NCBI GenBank assembly: GCA_024690865.1 | Contig: JAILON010000121.1 | Coordinates: 1 to 51,528 of the forward strand | Source of the DNA: Treponema sp. | GTDB lineage: Bacteria > Spirochaetota > Spirochaetia > Treponematales > Treponemataceae | Length of the DNA stretch: 51,528 nt | Direction: 5' to 3' | Part shown: piece by piece, positions 28,303-37,543 of the stretch | Position numbering within the stretch: position 1 is the stretch's first letter | How the letters are laid out: every line of letters starts with the position of its first letter | Program-made: the position numbers and the translations under genes | Notes under the pieces: generated by a model | Told to the model about the DNA's origin: nothing | Database searches by the model: none | Seen by the model: only the letters and a program-made list of their open reading frames with translations

Positions 28303-29757
28303 ATGAAAAGGATTTTCCCAAGCCTCCTGCTGGCCGCCCTCGCCACGTTCCCGCTCGTTGCATTCGATACGCAGGCGAACGTTGCGGACATGTTCTCCGA
28401 TGTGAAGGGAAAGCCCATCCTCATCGAGGAGGAGGTCTACACCCTTACGGACAGGAACGGAAAGCTCCATGAGGAATCGACGGGGAGGAAGACCGTCCGC
28501 ACCTACGACTGGCAGGCAGGTAATTTTTCGGCCATCGCCTACAATGACGCGGGGAATCCCTACCTGTACGAACGTTCCTGCTACACTGCCGACGGCCTCG
28601 CTTCAAGCTACACGCGCAAGAGCAAGGCAGGAACGATACAACGCCGCTGGGAATACAACGGGGACTACAACTCCTACGACGTGTACACTTCGCTGAACGG
28701 GGGGGAGGAATACAAGAGCTCCACCTTCACGGTGGAACGGGACGGAGACGACTGGCTGTCGTTTGAATACAGCTACGACAGGTCGGGAAAGATAACGAAG
28801 ACAAAGAAGACGACGGGCTACCCCTACAGCGGGGACCTCAGGAAGGACGCAAAGGCGGGTACCGTCACGGAGGGGACCGTCTACTACTATTTCTATGAGG
28901 ACGATGCCCTTGCTTCCATCACGCTGGAAAAAGACGGGCCCGGAAAGAAGACCCGCTCCTACTACGTGAACAGCAAGAAGGTGAAGACGGAAAACTTCAC
29001 CTTGAACAAGAACGCCGACGTGGAGAAGGAAACGTCCAGCGGATCCAGCTACATCTACAAGTACCTCTACGACGGAAACGGCAACTGGCTGCAGAAGGAC
29101 TCCTATTACGAGGACGGCGGGGACGAGATAAAATACAGCCGGCCCCTCCTTCGCAGCAAGCGGAGCATCCAGTACAACGGTTCCACGGCCGCGCTGCAGG
29201 AACCGGACATCCTCTTCGCCTTTGACGCAGGGGACGACGAGGCCGCCATCGCGGAAGCAGGTCAGGCCGAAGCAGGCGAAGCCTTGACGGAGGACGATGC
29301 CTCAAAGATACCGTCCGAGATACTCCTGAGCGGCCCCTTCACATCGGTCAAGGTCGATCCCATGGACGACAGGCAGACCCTCTACATCGTGTTCAATGCC
29401 CAGGAGAAGGTCAACGACTATTCGGACAACGTTTCGCTCATCATCCGCAAGAAGGAAAAGAGCAGGCCCGAAGTCTACATAAACTGGAAGGAATTCCTGA
29501 ACCACGGACGCTGCCTCGTAACCTACAGGATAGACGACAGCAAGGCCCGGACAGAAGAGTGGACGCTTTCAACCGACGAAAAGGCGAGCTTCTATGACGG
29601 AGATGTGCTGCAGCTTTTGACCAAGATGAAGTATGCCAGCCAGTTCACCGCACGGACAACGCCGTTCAACGAGCCTCCCTGTACGGCCATATTCGACATA
29701 AGCAGCTTCAAGAACCTGGACGAAAAGTACAGCTGGCTGTTCAAAAAGGACTGGTAA
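28303..29757 (+). CDS. Secreted protein with repetitive beta-rich N-terminal region and T6SS-TagO/VasI-like C-terminal domain
   Basis: 484 residues, GGAG seven bases before ATG. MKRIFPSLLLAALATFPLVA is a signal peptide. Residues 60-320 are tyrosine/lysine-rich strands resembling wall- or Rhs-like text (TYDWQAGNFSAIAYNDAGNP, YLYDGNGNWLQKDSYYEDGG). A Glu/Ala-rich linker follows (about 325-345). Residues 355-484 (SRPEVYINWKEFL, CLVTYRIDDSKARTEEWTLS, QFTARTTPFNEPPCTAIFDI) resemble a small domain seen in type VI-associated TagO/VasI-like and other periplasmic proteins, where it may bind a partner. No T6SS genes are in the window. Paired with the upstream lipoprotein gene. Confidence 0.75.
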   Translation: MKRIFPSLLLAALATFPLVAFDTQANVADMFSDVKGKPILIEEEVYTLTDRNGKLHEESTGRKTVRTYDWQAGNFSAIAYNDAGNPYLYERSCYTADGLASSYTRKSKAGTIQRRWEYNGDYNSYDVYTSLNGGEEYKSSTFTVERDGDDWLSFEYSYDRSGKITKTKKTTGYPYSGDLRKDAKAGTVTEGTVYYYFYEDDALASITLEKDGPGKKTRSYYVNSKKVKTENFTLNKNADVEKETSSGSSYIYKYLYDGNGNWLQKDSYYEDGGDEIKYSRPLLRSKRSIQYNGSTAALQEPDILFAFDAGDDEAAIAEAGQAEAGEALTEDDASKIPSEILLSGPFTSVKVDPMDDRQTLYIVFNAQEKVNDYSDNVSLIIRKKEKSRPEVYINWKEFLNHGRCLVTYRIDDSKARTEEWTLSTDEKASFYDGDVLQLLTKMKYASQFTARTTPFNEPPCTAIFDISSFKNLDEKYSWLFKKDW

Positions 29758-29935
29758 GGCACAACGCGAGCAAGCGTACAGCGTTGTGGCACCATGGGCT
29801 TTTGCAGCTGGCTCCGGTAGACAGACAAAGGCAGGCGGGCATCTTGAGCCCACGAAAGCAGCCCCGTCCCCGAATGCAAGAGCTGTATCTATCCTTAAAA
29901 CGTTGATTTTTCACCCCATTTTACCCGGCTTTTCC
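29758..29935. other. Intergenic segment between the secreted-protein gene and malQ
   Basis: Holds a small hairpin just after the stop (CACAACGC 29760-29767 with GCGTTGTG 29781-29788, no T-run) and otherwise nothing recognised apart from the malQ promoter that follows. Confidence 0.5.
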
Positions 29936-29963
29936 TTGCTTTTGACGGGAACTGTGCTATAAT
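29936..29963 (+). promoter_or_regulatory. malQ promoter
   Basis: TTGCTT (29936-29941), 16-bp spacer, TGTGC-TATAAT extended -10 (29958-29963). The ATG of malQ is nine bases after the -10, with no Shine-Dalgarno, so the leader would be about two or three bases. Confidence 0.55.
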
Positions 29964-29972
29964 GGGGTAGTT

Positions 29973-32138
29973 ATGGAAAGGAAAACAGGCGTTGTAGTCC
30001 CCCTTTCCGCCCTGTACACGAAAGACTGCGAGGCGGCGGGTGATTTTTTGGCTCTGAAGGATTTCGCGGACTTCTGCGAGAAGTGTTCCCTCGGTGTAAT
30101 CCAGCTGCTCCCGGTCAACGACACGGGAACCCAGTCGTCCCCCTATTCCGGGCTGTCGGCATACGCCCTGCACCCGATGTTCATCAGGATTGACGCCCTG
30201 CCGGAGTTCCAGGAAGCCTATCAGCTGGACTCCGCCTTTGCCAAGGCATACCGGGCATTCAAAAAGGAATTCAAATACAGCCCCCGATTTGATTATGACA
30301 AGCTGACCCAGCGCAAGACGGAGCTGCTGCACCTGCTCTACAGTTATATAGAAAAAAGATGCGCGGGCAAGGTCAAGCCCAAAGCCCCGCCCAAGCCCAA
30401 GAAGGTAGCAGACGCAGTAGCGGCTGCGGAGGCAAAGCCCGCGGCTCCCGCCAAGTTGACCCCGCCCACGGAAGAATATGCCGCCAAGCTCAAGGGCGAG
30501 CTCGATGCCTTCATCCGCAAGAACGGCTGGATAGTCTACTATGCGGTTTTCAAGGATCTCAAGGACTCTGCGATGCAGGCGACATGGAAGGCATGGCCTG
30601 ACGAACTCAGGAACTTGGATCGCAAGCAGATTGAGCTTCGCTGGAACAACAAGGCGCACCGGTCCAGCCACAACTTCTTCGTCTGGTGCGAGCTGAGGGC
30701 ATCCGAGCAGTTCCAGGAAGCCGCCGACTATGTGAAGGGCAAGGGCATCACGCTCAAGGGCGACCTTCCCATCCTGATGAACGACGACAGCGCGGACTGC
30801 TGGGCATGGCCGGAATACTTCAACCAGGAGCAGCTGGCAGGATCGCCGCCCGACGGCGAGAACCCCGTCGGCCAGAACTGGGGCTTCCCCACCTACAGCT
30901 GGGACAAGATAGCGGCATCGGACTTCGCCTGGTGGAAGGAACGGGTCACGCTCGCAGCCCGCTACTACGGCGCGTTCAGGATTGACCACATACTGGGATT
31001 CTTCCGTATATGGAGCGTCCGCCGCGGCGAGACGACGGCATACCTGGGCCACACGACCCCCTGCTCTGTGATAAGCCTTGAGAAGCTTGAGGATGCGGGA
31101 TTCGACGAGGGAAGGATAAACTGGCTGTCCAAGCCCCACATTCCGACCGGCCTCATCGAAGACATCACCTGGAACCACGACGAGGCGGTGGCAATCCTGT
31201 CCAAACTCTGCGACCGCGTGGGCGATGAGGAGCTGTGGAACTTCAAGGACGAAATTCTCACCGACGGGCAGATTTACTCCCAGACCCTTGCCGACGACGA
31301 GGGCAAGGACAGAAGGCTCAAGGAAGCCCTTGCCCGCAAGTGGCGGGACAGGGCCTTGATTAAGCAGGAGGACGGTAGCTTCATCCCGGTTTACTCCTAT
31401 CCTGAGTCCACGGCGTGGAAGTCGCTCAACGGTGAAGAGCAGTCCAAGCTCCGAGAGCTTTTCACCGAGAACGCGGAGAAAGAGGACAAGCTCTGGGAGA
31501 AACAGGCCCTTGAGACCCTGACCCCGATATGCCGGGCAACCGGGATGATTCCCTGCGCGGAGGATCTGGGGGCGAGCCTTGCCTGCATGCCCGGCGTGCT
31601 TGACAAGGTGGGCATACTGAGCCTGAAGGTCGTCCGCTGGAACCGCGACTGGGGGACGGACGGGCAGCCCTACGTGCCATTCGGCAAGTACCCAGCGATG
31701 AGCGTCTGCACGACATCGGTGCACGACAGCCCGACCTTGCGCCAGTGGTGGAACAACGAGAAGCAGTCCGTCGAGGCGTATCTCAAGCTCGTCGCTGACG
31801 GCGGGAACGGAAGCAGCGCGGACAACACTGGCAATGCCGGCAACGCCGTAGCTCTGCCGAACAAGGACGATGCCTTTGATGAGAAGATTGCGGCATTCTG
31901 CCTGGAAAGTTCGGCGAAGACGGGGAGCAACTGGCTGATAAACCCGCTGCAGGACTACCTCTTCCTGAACCAGAAGTACTACAAGGAAAGGCAGGACGAC
32001 GAGCGCATCAACGTTCCCGGCAGCGTCAACAGCTTCAACTGGACCTACCGCATCCCGGTCAGCATTGCCGATCTGGAGAAGGACAAGGACCTGATTGCAG
32101 GTATACAGAAAATCGCAGCAATACACGACAAGGCGTGA
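29973..32138 (+). CDS. malQ: 4-alpha-glucanotransferase (amylomaltase, GH77)
   Basis: 721 residues. The family core is intact: VIQLLPVNDTGTQSSPYSGL, SSHNFFVWCELRASEQFQEA, GKGITLKGDLPILMNDDSAD, FRIDHILGFFRIW with nucleophile Asp338, CAEDLGASLACMP with acid/base Glu, and VHDSPTLRQWW. It transfers alpha-1,4-glucan segments in glycogen/maltodextrin metabolism. It is about 200 residues longer than plant-type amylomaltases. One reason is an insert at about 127-165, rich in Lys, Pro and Ala (AKPAAPAKLTPP), between the N-terminal domain and catalytic core. The GH13 gene follows 11 bases later, so both are one operon and probably cooperate on the same glucan. A near-leaderless start is predicted. Confidence 0.95.
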   Translation: MERKTGVVVPLSALYTKDCEAAGDFLALKDFADFCEKCSLGVIQLLPVNDTGTQSSPYSGLSAYALHPMFIRIDALPEFQEAYQLDSAFAKAYRAFKKEFKYSPRFDYDKLTQRKTELLHLLYSYIEKRCAGKVKPKAPPKPKKVADAVAAAEAKPAAPAKLTPPTEEYAAKLKGELDAFIRKNGWIVYYAVFKDLKDSAMQATWKAWPDELRNLDRKQIELRWNNKAHRSSHNFFVWCELRASEQFQEAADYVKGKGITLKGDLPILMNDDSADCWAWPEYFNQEQLAGSPPDGENPVGQNWGFPTYSWDKIAASDFAWWKERVTLAARYYGAFRIDHILGFFRIWSVRRGETTAYLGHTTPCSVISLEKLEDAGFDEGRINWLSKPHIPTGLIEDITWNHDEAVAILSKLCDRVGDEELWNFKDEILTDGQIYSQTLADDEGKDRRLKEALARKWRDRALIKQEDGSFIPVYSYPESTAWKSLNGEEQSKLRELFTENAEKEDKLWEKQALETLTPICRATGMIPCAEDLGASLACMPGVLDKVGILSLKVVRWNRDWGTDGQPYVPFGKYPAMSVCTTSVHDSPTLRQWWNNEKQSVEAYLKLVADGGNGSSADNTGNAGNAVALPNKDDAFDEKIAAFCLESSAKTGSNWLINPLQDYLFLNQKYYKERQDDERINVPGSVNSFNWTYRIPVSIADLEKDKDLIAGIQKIAAIHDKA

Positions 32139-32149
32139 GAGAGGTGAAT

Positions 32150-35100
32150 ATGCGTTTGTCATACAATGAGTTTCATATAAGCCGCCAGGTGCGCGACCTG
32201 TGCAAGTTCGACCAGAGCCTGTACTCCTCCTGCGGCAACGTGATTCTGGCGGACATGAAGTCCGTCCACAAGTTCCAGACCAAACTGAACGAGCTGTTCG
32301 TCAGCAGGGGCGAGAAGGAAAAGCAGGTTTCCGCCGGAAACCTGAACGCAATGGGTCTTATCGATGAGATTCTCCATTACGTCTGCATGCTCTTCCGCCG
32401 GGACAAGGCCCCCTCCTGCTTTACGATGCTGCTTGAGGACTTGGACAGCTACTTTGGCGGCAAGGACAAGGTTGACGAGCTGCTCTACCAGTTCATGGAC
32501 GAGTTCCCTCCGGTGGAAGTCTATCAGGGCAAATGCAGCAAGGAGGACTTCCTTGCGCGGACGGCATACGACCCGGGAACCAAGAAGGACAGGCCCAACC
32601 GCGAGCAGGTGCTGGAGGAGCTTGTCATGCTGCACCTTGCCAACGAGAACCCCGCCTTCCATCCCTTCCAGATTCTCTTTGACGACAAGAAGCTTACGGA
32701 GAACCCCCTCTACGTAAAGACCTGGAACCAGATAAAGGCGTTCTTCAAGACGCAGCCGGTCTTTGGTCCCAAGAACAACGACCTCATAAGCATGTTCAAG
32801 GAACCGGTCATCGCCTCGCCCACATCGCTCAAAGGCCAGCTGGACTACATCCGCAAGTACTGGGCGGACTTGCTCGGAGAGTGGCTCCGCCGCCTGCTTG
32901 AGGGAATGGACACGATATCGGAAGAAGAGAAGGCCGCATGGCACCCGACCAACGGTGGCGACCCAGACATGTCCCCCTACTCATACGATGACCTCATGCG
33001 GGAGTATGAGCGATTCAGCCCGGACAAGGACTGGATGCCCAAGGTCATCCTGATGGCGAAGACCGTTTTGGTCTGGCTCTTCCAGCTGTCCAAGAAGTAC
33101 GAGCGCGACATCACCCGGCTTGACCAGATACCCGACGAGGAGCTTGACCGCCTGCGCGACGAGGGCTTTACCGGCCTCTGGCTGATTGGCCTCTGGCAGC
33201 GCAGCTGGGCAAGCAAGAGGATTAAGCAGATAAACGGAAACCCCGAGGCGGCATCCTCCGCATACTCCCTCTACGATTACGAGATTGCGGACAACCTGGG
33301 CGGCTGGGGCGCGCTGGACAACCTGCGCAAGCGATGCTGGATACGCGGCATCCGCCTTGCCGCGGATATGGTTCCCAACCACACGGGCATGGACGGCAAG
33401 TGGGTCATCGAGCATCCGCAGTACTTCATCACCCGGCGCGACTGCCCCTTCCCCCAGTATTCGTTCAGCGGCGAGAACCTGAGCCTGGACTCCCGCGTGT
33501 CGATATATCTGGAAGACCACTACTATTCCAAGAGCGACTGCGCGGTCTGCTTCAAGCGCGTGGACAACTACACCGGCGACACGGTCTACATCTACCACGG
33601 CAACGACGGCACGGGCATGCCCTGGAACGACACGGCGCAGATTGACTTCTTGAATGCCGAGGCGCGGGAGGCCGTCATCCAGCAGATTATGAAGGTGGCC
33701 TCCAACTTCCCGATTATCAGGTTCGACGCGGCGATGGTCCTTGCCAAGAAGCACATCCGCCGCCTCTGGTACCCGGAGCCGGGACATGGAGGAGACATCG
33801 CGACACGCAGCCAGTCCGCCCTCAATTCCGACGAGTTTGAGGCGAGGATTCCCAACGAGTTCTGGCGCGAGGTCGTAGACCGCTGTGCCCGCGACATGCC
33901 GGACACCCTGCTGCTCGCCGAGGCCTTCTGGATGATGGAAGGCTACTTTACCCGCACGCTCGGCATGCACCGCGTCTACAACTCCGCCTTCATGAATATG
34001 CTCAAGAAGGAGGAGAACCAGAAGTACCGCGACACGGTGAAGAACACGATAAAGTTCGACCCGCAGGTCCTGAAGCGCTTCGTCAACTTCATGAACAACC
34101 CGGACGAGGAGACCGCCGTCGCCCAGTTCGGCAAGGGGGACAAGTACTTCGGCGTCTGTACGCTCATGGTCACCATGCCCGGCCTGCCGATGTTCGGCCA
34201 CGGGCAGATAGAGGGCTTCGAGGAGAAATACGGCATGGAGTATACGCGGGCATACCGCGACGAGGTGCAGGACGAGGGGCTCGTGCACCGGCACTGGACC
34301 GACATCTTCCCCCTGATGCACCGCCGCTACCTCTTCTCCGGCGTGGACAACTTCCTTTTCTACGATGTCTGGGACAACGGCCACGTCAACGAGAACATCT
34401 TCGCCTACTCCAACGGCTCCGGCAAGGAGCGGACGATTGTCTTCTACAACAACAAGTACGAGCGGGCACAGGGCTGGATAAAGCAGTCATGCGACTACGC
34501 CGTCAAGACGGGAAGCGGCGACAACGACAAGACACAGGTTTCAAAGACCCTGTCGGAAGGGCTCCTGCTCAGCCCCGGCTGGAAGAACTACTGCATCTTC
34601 CGTGAGCACCGGAGCGGCCTCTGGTACGTCAGGAAAAGCGACAACATCATCAATCAGGGAATGTTCGTCGCGCTCAACGGCTTTGAGTACCAGGTCTACC
34701 TGGACGTGCAGCAGGTGGAGGACACGGCGGAAGGCAAGTACGCCAAGCTCCACGAGCTTCTGAACGGAAGGGGAACCGAAGATCTGGAGGTCGCGTGGGA
34801 GGAGTACCGCTACAAGGATCTGTACGCCGTGCTGGAGAAGTTCGCCACGCCGGAGTTCCTTATGTCCCTGCACAATCTCTTTGCGAGCGACGAGGAGCTT
34901 GAGGAGAAGAAGGAGAAGCGCCCCGTCTTGAAGGAGCTCTTCGCCTCCGTGAAGGAAGCGGCCCTTGCCTACTACGAGAAGGAAGAGGAAGTCGCCAAGG
35001 AGATTGCCGCCCTAAGCGAGGCTGAAAAGAAAGTCGGCGAGAGCGCAAAGACTGTCGCCACCCAAAAGGCCAAGCGCAACAGCAAAAAATCCGTCAGCGC

Positions 35101-35812
35101 AAGCCCGGAGGAACGGTGGACCGGCTTCAAGGAGCAGATTGAATTCCTGTACACGAGCTACAAGGAACAGGAGTCTCCCTTCGAGCAGGAGCTTGCCAAG
35201 GGACCGAAGGGCTCTGCCAATGCGCCCGACATACTCACGGCGTTTGCGATGGTCTCATCGGCGGGGCAGCTCTGCCTGCGCAAGTGGGGCTACGCGAGGA
35301 AGCTGACCGAGTACCTGACACAGGCCGGACTCAAGGCCGACGGGATGAAGGAAACCTTCCTGAACATCTTCTCGCTGATGTCCGCCCGTAGCCTGAACTT
35401 CGGCGCGGCGAGCTACCTGAGCTCCGCATACGAACTTGCCCGTGAGCTGACTTATGGCGAACGTGCCTTCGCCCTGACCGGTGCCAACGAGTTCAACGGA
35501 ATCCGCTGGTTCAACAAGGAGCGGATGGACCTGACCCTCTGGTATCTCCTTGCGGCGGTGTCGATGTACAGCCCGCGCATCATGAGGAACAACATCTTCA
35601 AGCTCTACAAGACCCTATCCACCGCGCGTGACGGGGCCGAGTACCAGTGCGAGAAGTTCGTGGAAGCAATCCGCCCCGCCAAGAAAGCGGCCAAGGCCAA
35701 AGCCCCCGCCAAGAAGCCTGCGGCAGTCAGCACGGAAAAGAAGCCGGCAGCTAAGAAAGCAGCGGAAAAGAAGCCCTCAGCAACGACGAAAACTACCGAA
35801 AAAAAGAAGTAG
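32150..35812 (+). CDS. Very large GH13-family (alpha-amylase-like) protein with Lys/Ala/Pro-rich tail
   Basis: 1220 residues from the ATG at 32150 (GAGGTG upstream). The N-terminal 300 residues are an alpha-helical extension. The barrel starts near DRLRDEGFTGLWLIGLW, with region I ADMVPNHTGMD, region II IIRFDAAMVLAKKH (nucleophile Asp526), region III LLLAEAFWM (Glu591) and region IV FMNNPDEE (Asp652; the usual N-H-D is N-P-D, so the substrate-contact His is lost). Residues about 880-1175 are helical with coiled-coil potential. The last 43 residues (from about 1178) repeat K-A-A, K-P-A-A and K-K-P units like histone H1, a basic disordered tail. No signal peptide, so it is cytoplasmic. A glycogen-associated amylase or debranching-type enzyme is likely; the tail may bind nucleic acid or polyanions. 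Confidence 0.88.
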   Translation: MRLSYNEFHISRQVRDLCKFDQSLYSSCGNVILADMKSVHKFQTKLNELFVSRGEKEKQVSAGNLNAMGLIDEILHYVCMLFRRDKAPSCFTMLLEDLDSYFGGKDKVDELLYQFMDEFPPVEVYQGKCSKEDFLARTAYDPGTKKDRPNREQVLEELVMLHLANENPAFHPFQILFDDKKLTENPLYVKTWNQIKAFFKTQPVFGPKNNDLISMFKEPVIASPTSLKGQLDYIRKYWADLLGEWLRRLLEGMDTISEEEKAAWHPTNGGDPDMSPYSYDDLMREYERFSPDKDWMPKVILMAKTVLVWLFQLSKKYERDITRLDQIPDEELDRLRDEGFTGLWLIGLWQRSWASKRIKQINGNPEAASSAYSLYDYEIADNLGGWGALDNLRKRCWIRGIRLAADMVPNHTGMDGKWVIEHPQYFITRRDCPFPQYSFSGENLSLDSRVSIYLEDHYYSKSDCAVCFKRVDNYTGDTVYIYHGNDGTGMPWNDTAQIDFLNAEAREAVIQQIMKVASNFPIIRFDAAMVLAKKHIRRLWYPEPGHGGDIATRSQSALNSDEFEARIPNEFWREVVDRCARDMPDTLLLAEAFWMMEGYFTRTLGMHRVYNSAFMNMLKKEENQKYRDTVKNTIKFDPQVLKRFVNFMNNPDEETAVAQFGKGDKYFGVCTLMVTMPGLPMFGHGQIEGFEEKYGMEYTRAYRDEVQDEGLVHRHWTDIFPLMHRRYLFSGVDNFLFYDVWDNGHVNENIFAYSNGSGKERTIVFYNNKYERAQGWIKQSCDYAVKTGSGDNDKTQVSKTLSEGLLLSPGWKNYCIFREHRSGLWYVRKSDNIINQGMFVALNGFEYQVYLDVQQVEDTAEGKYAKLHELLNGRGTEDLEVAWEEYRYKDLYAVLEKFATPEFLMSLHNLFASDEELEEKKEKRPVLKELFASVKEAALAYYEKEEEVAKEIAALSEAEKKVGESAKTVATQKAKRNSKKSVSASPEERWTGFKEQIEFLYTSYKEQESPFEQELAKGPKGSANAPDILTAFAMVSSAGQLCLRKWGYARKLTEYLTQAGLKADGMKETFLNIFSLMSARSLNFGAASYLSSAYELARELTYGERAFALTGANEFNGIRWFNKERMDLTLWYLLAAVSMYSPRIMRNNIFKLYKTLSTARDGAEYQCEKFVEAIRPAKKAAKAKAPAKKPAAVSTEKKPAAKKAAEKKPSATTKTTEKKK

Positions 35813-35830
35813 AAAGAATAGTCTGGGGTT

Positions 35831-35953
35831 CCTAGGGGCGTTGCCCCTAGGCGGTGCTGGGGGAAGGTGGGGGTGAGGGGGCGGAAACACCCACGCTTCC
35901 GAGTAGAGGGGGTGTCCGCCCCCTCAAGCAGGGGGGCTGGGGGTATCCCCCAG
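35831..35953. repeat. Three G/C-rich hairpins between the GH13 gene and map
   Basis: Hairpin 1: CCTAGGGGC (35831-35839) with GCCCCTAGG (35843-35851). Hairpin 2: GAGGGGGCGG (35875-35884) plus ACACCC (35887-35892) with 35910-35925. Hairpin 3: CTGGGGG (35937-35943) with CCCCCAG (35947-35953). G runs on the plus strand could also form quadruplexes. It sits between converging genes, so a bidirectional terminator role is plausible, although T-runs are absent. Confidence 0.65.
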
Positions 35954-35956
35954 AAA

Positions 35957-36739
35957 TTATTTAAGGCAGGAGCACCCGTTGTAGTCCAGGTCGGTCAGTA
36001 TTTCGGTATGATCGGGGAAGACTGCGACGGTGTGCTCCTCGTGGCAGGACCAGCTGCCGTCGGCGGTGTAGACAATCCAGTCGTCCCCCGGCTTGCCGGT
36101 AATCACCTCGTCCGTCCCCTCGTTAATCATCGGCTCTATGGCAAGCACCATCCCCGCCTGTATGCGGGGGTTGGGGCCGGGCTCCGGACAGTTGGGAATG
36201 GACGGATCCTCATGCACGTCCAGACCAACCCCGTGCCCGCAGTAATCGTAGACCACGCCGTAGCCATTCTGCTCGTGGGCAATCTTGTAGACCGCATTGG
36301 AGATGTCCTTGATGCGGTGGCCGGGGACGCATGCCATTATCCCCGCCATCAGGCTTTCCCTCGTCACCCGCACCAGTTTCTTGTGCTGCGGCTTCACGTT
36401 GCCAACCATGACCGTGTGGCTGCTGTCGGAGATGTATCCGTTCAGGTTTATCCCGATGTCGATTGAGACCAGATCCCCGTCCTTGATGACCCGCTTCTTG
36501 GAGGGGATGCCGTGGATGACCTCCTCGTTGATGCTGATGCAGGTCGCCCCAGGAAAGTTCTCCTGCCACCAGGCAGGCTTGCCCCCGTGCTTGGTCATGA
36601 AGTCCAGGCACCAGTCGTCCACCTGCTTGGTCGTAAAGCCGGCCTTTACCCGTGGCAAAATCTCATTGAAAAGGTCTGCCAAAAGGTGGCAGCTCTCGCG
36701 TATTCCATTTATTTCCTTCTCATTCTTCAAGCGTATCAT
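35957..36739 (-). CDS. map: Type I methionine aminopeptidase with C-terminal SEC-C-like tail lacking
   Basis: 260 residues from the ATG at 36739; GAGGAG lies 11 bases upstream, rather far. Metal ligands and catalytic residues are all there: EEVIHGIP (His), SIDIGINLNGYISDSSHTVM (two Asp), YCGHGVGLDVHEDP (His), VLAIEPMI (Glu) and EEHTVAVF (Glu). It removes the initiator methionine from nascent proteins. Length is about right for type Ia (250-265). It is alone on its strand, converging on the GH13 gene, so monocistronic. The C-terminal CSCLK carries two cysteines close to the end; whether they bind metal is unclear. Confidence 0.95.
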   Translation of the reverse strand: MIRLKNEKEINGIRESCHLLADLFNEILPRVKAGFTTKQVDDWCLDFMTKHGGKPAWWQENFPGATCISINEEVIHGIPSKKRVIKDGDLVSIDIGINLNGYISDSSHTVMVGNVKPQHKKLVRVTRESLMAGIMACVPGHRIKDISNAVYKIAHEQNGYGVVYDYCGHGVGLDVHEDPSIPNCPEPGPNPRIQAGMVLAIEPMINEGTDEVITGKPGDDWIVYTADGSWSCHEEHTVAVFPDHTEILTDLDYNGCSCLK

Positions 36740-36856
36740 ATCACAAACAACTCCTCGGCAGTAAGCAATGGGTAATATATACCTTTTTACCGCTTTATGC
36801 AATCGCCATAAGCCAAAATCGCCAGACGGCACAATTGCCAGGCACCATGAGGACAA

Positions 36857-37543
36857 GCTGTTCCACGCAGGAAAAGACTGGATGCCCTATGCAAGGAGAT
36901 GGGATCACTTTTTTTTGAATTTCTCAAAACGTTATGTTCCTTTTTGAAATAGAAGTGTAGCATTGTCCAATCGGCAACTTCGCTGAACATCGGTTTCACA
37001 GCACCCGCGCCCCATGTTCTATAGCGATAGTTGCACACTGGTTTACAAGCCTTTATCCGCCCCAAGTGGACAGGGGTGTAAACCTTCGGTATGAAAAAAA
37101 GTAAGGAGTTTTTTGTCCATGCACTTGTTTCCAGAAAACATTCGCGGAATCATATTCCTCGCAACAGGAATGAAAAAAAGGCGAGGCAGTTTCAAGAGGT
37201 CCATACAAGTCCGTCGCAACAAGCTTTTGAAACTGGAACGCATTGACCTGCAAGGTCCACGATACAAGGATGACCTCGCAAGTCGAAACGAACACAATCG
37301 GTTTTCACACTGGTTCCGCTGTACAAAGCCATATACACTGTATGGAAAATCCAACCTTGTCCGTGCAGTCATAGGGAATGGAAAACAGCGCACGTTCAGC
37401 TGCAGGATACGGATTCCAGCCTTCCCCTTCCAAAAGGAGAGCAGATGAGGCGTTTGGAATACGCTCGCATCTGCTCGGAAAACTTGAAAGACAAGTCCAT
37501 GCAACACGCTCAATAGACAGGACTCGTCCCGTTTTTGGCTCCC
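36857..37543. other. Gene-poor stretch; no gene I can support
   Basis: 690 bp with lower GC than the surroundings. Open frames exist on both strands (37113-37448 plus, 37043-37513 minus) but overlap each other, lack ribosome sites, and show no family features. A region near 37050-37120 reads, on the minus strand, like the tail of a degraded gene (HPCPLGADKGL). A decayed insertion element or a pseudogene is possible. Confidence 0.5.

Noticed and set aside
29942..29963. TTGACG as malQ -35
   Set aside because: Only 10 bp from the -10, too close for a sigma-70 promoter; TTGCTT at 16 bp fits better.
29895..32162. 755-codon open frame on the minus strand opposite malQ
   Set aside because: It is the antisense shadow of malQ caused by GC-rich codon use; it has no ribosome site, domain or family feature, while the plus strand encodes a clear GH77 protein.
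32981..34384. 467-codon minus-strand frame opposite the GH13 gene
   Set aside because: Shadow of a gene with intact amylase motifs; composition (Val/His/Ala-rich) is typical of reverse-complement translation.
37043..37513. Possible gene in the 36.9-37.5 kb gap
   Set aside because: Frames on both strands overlap, lack ribosome sites and any recognised motif; recorded as gene-poor stretch instead.
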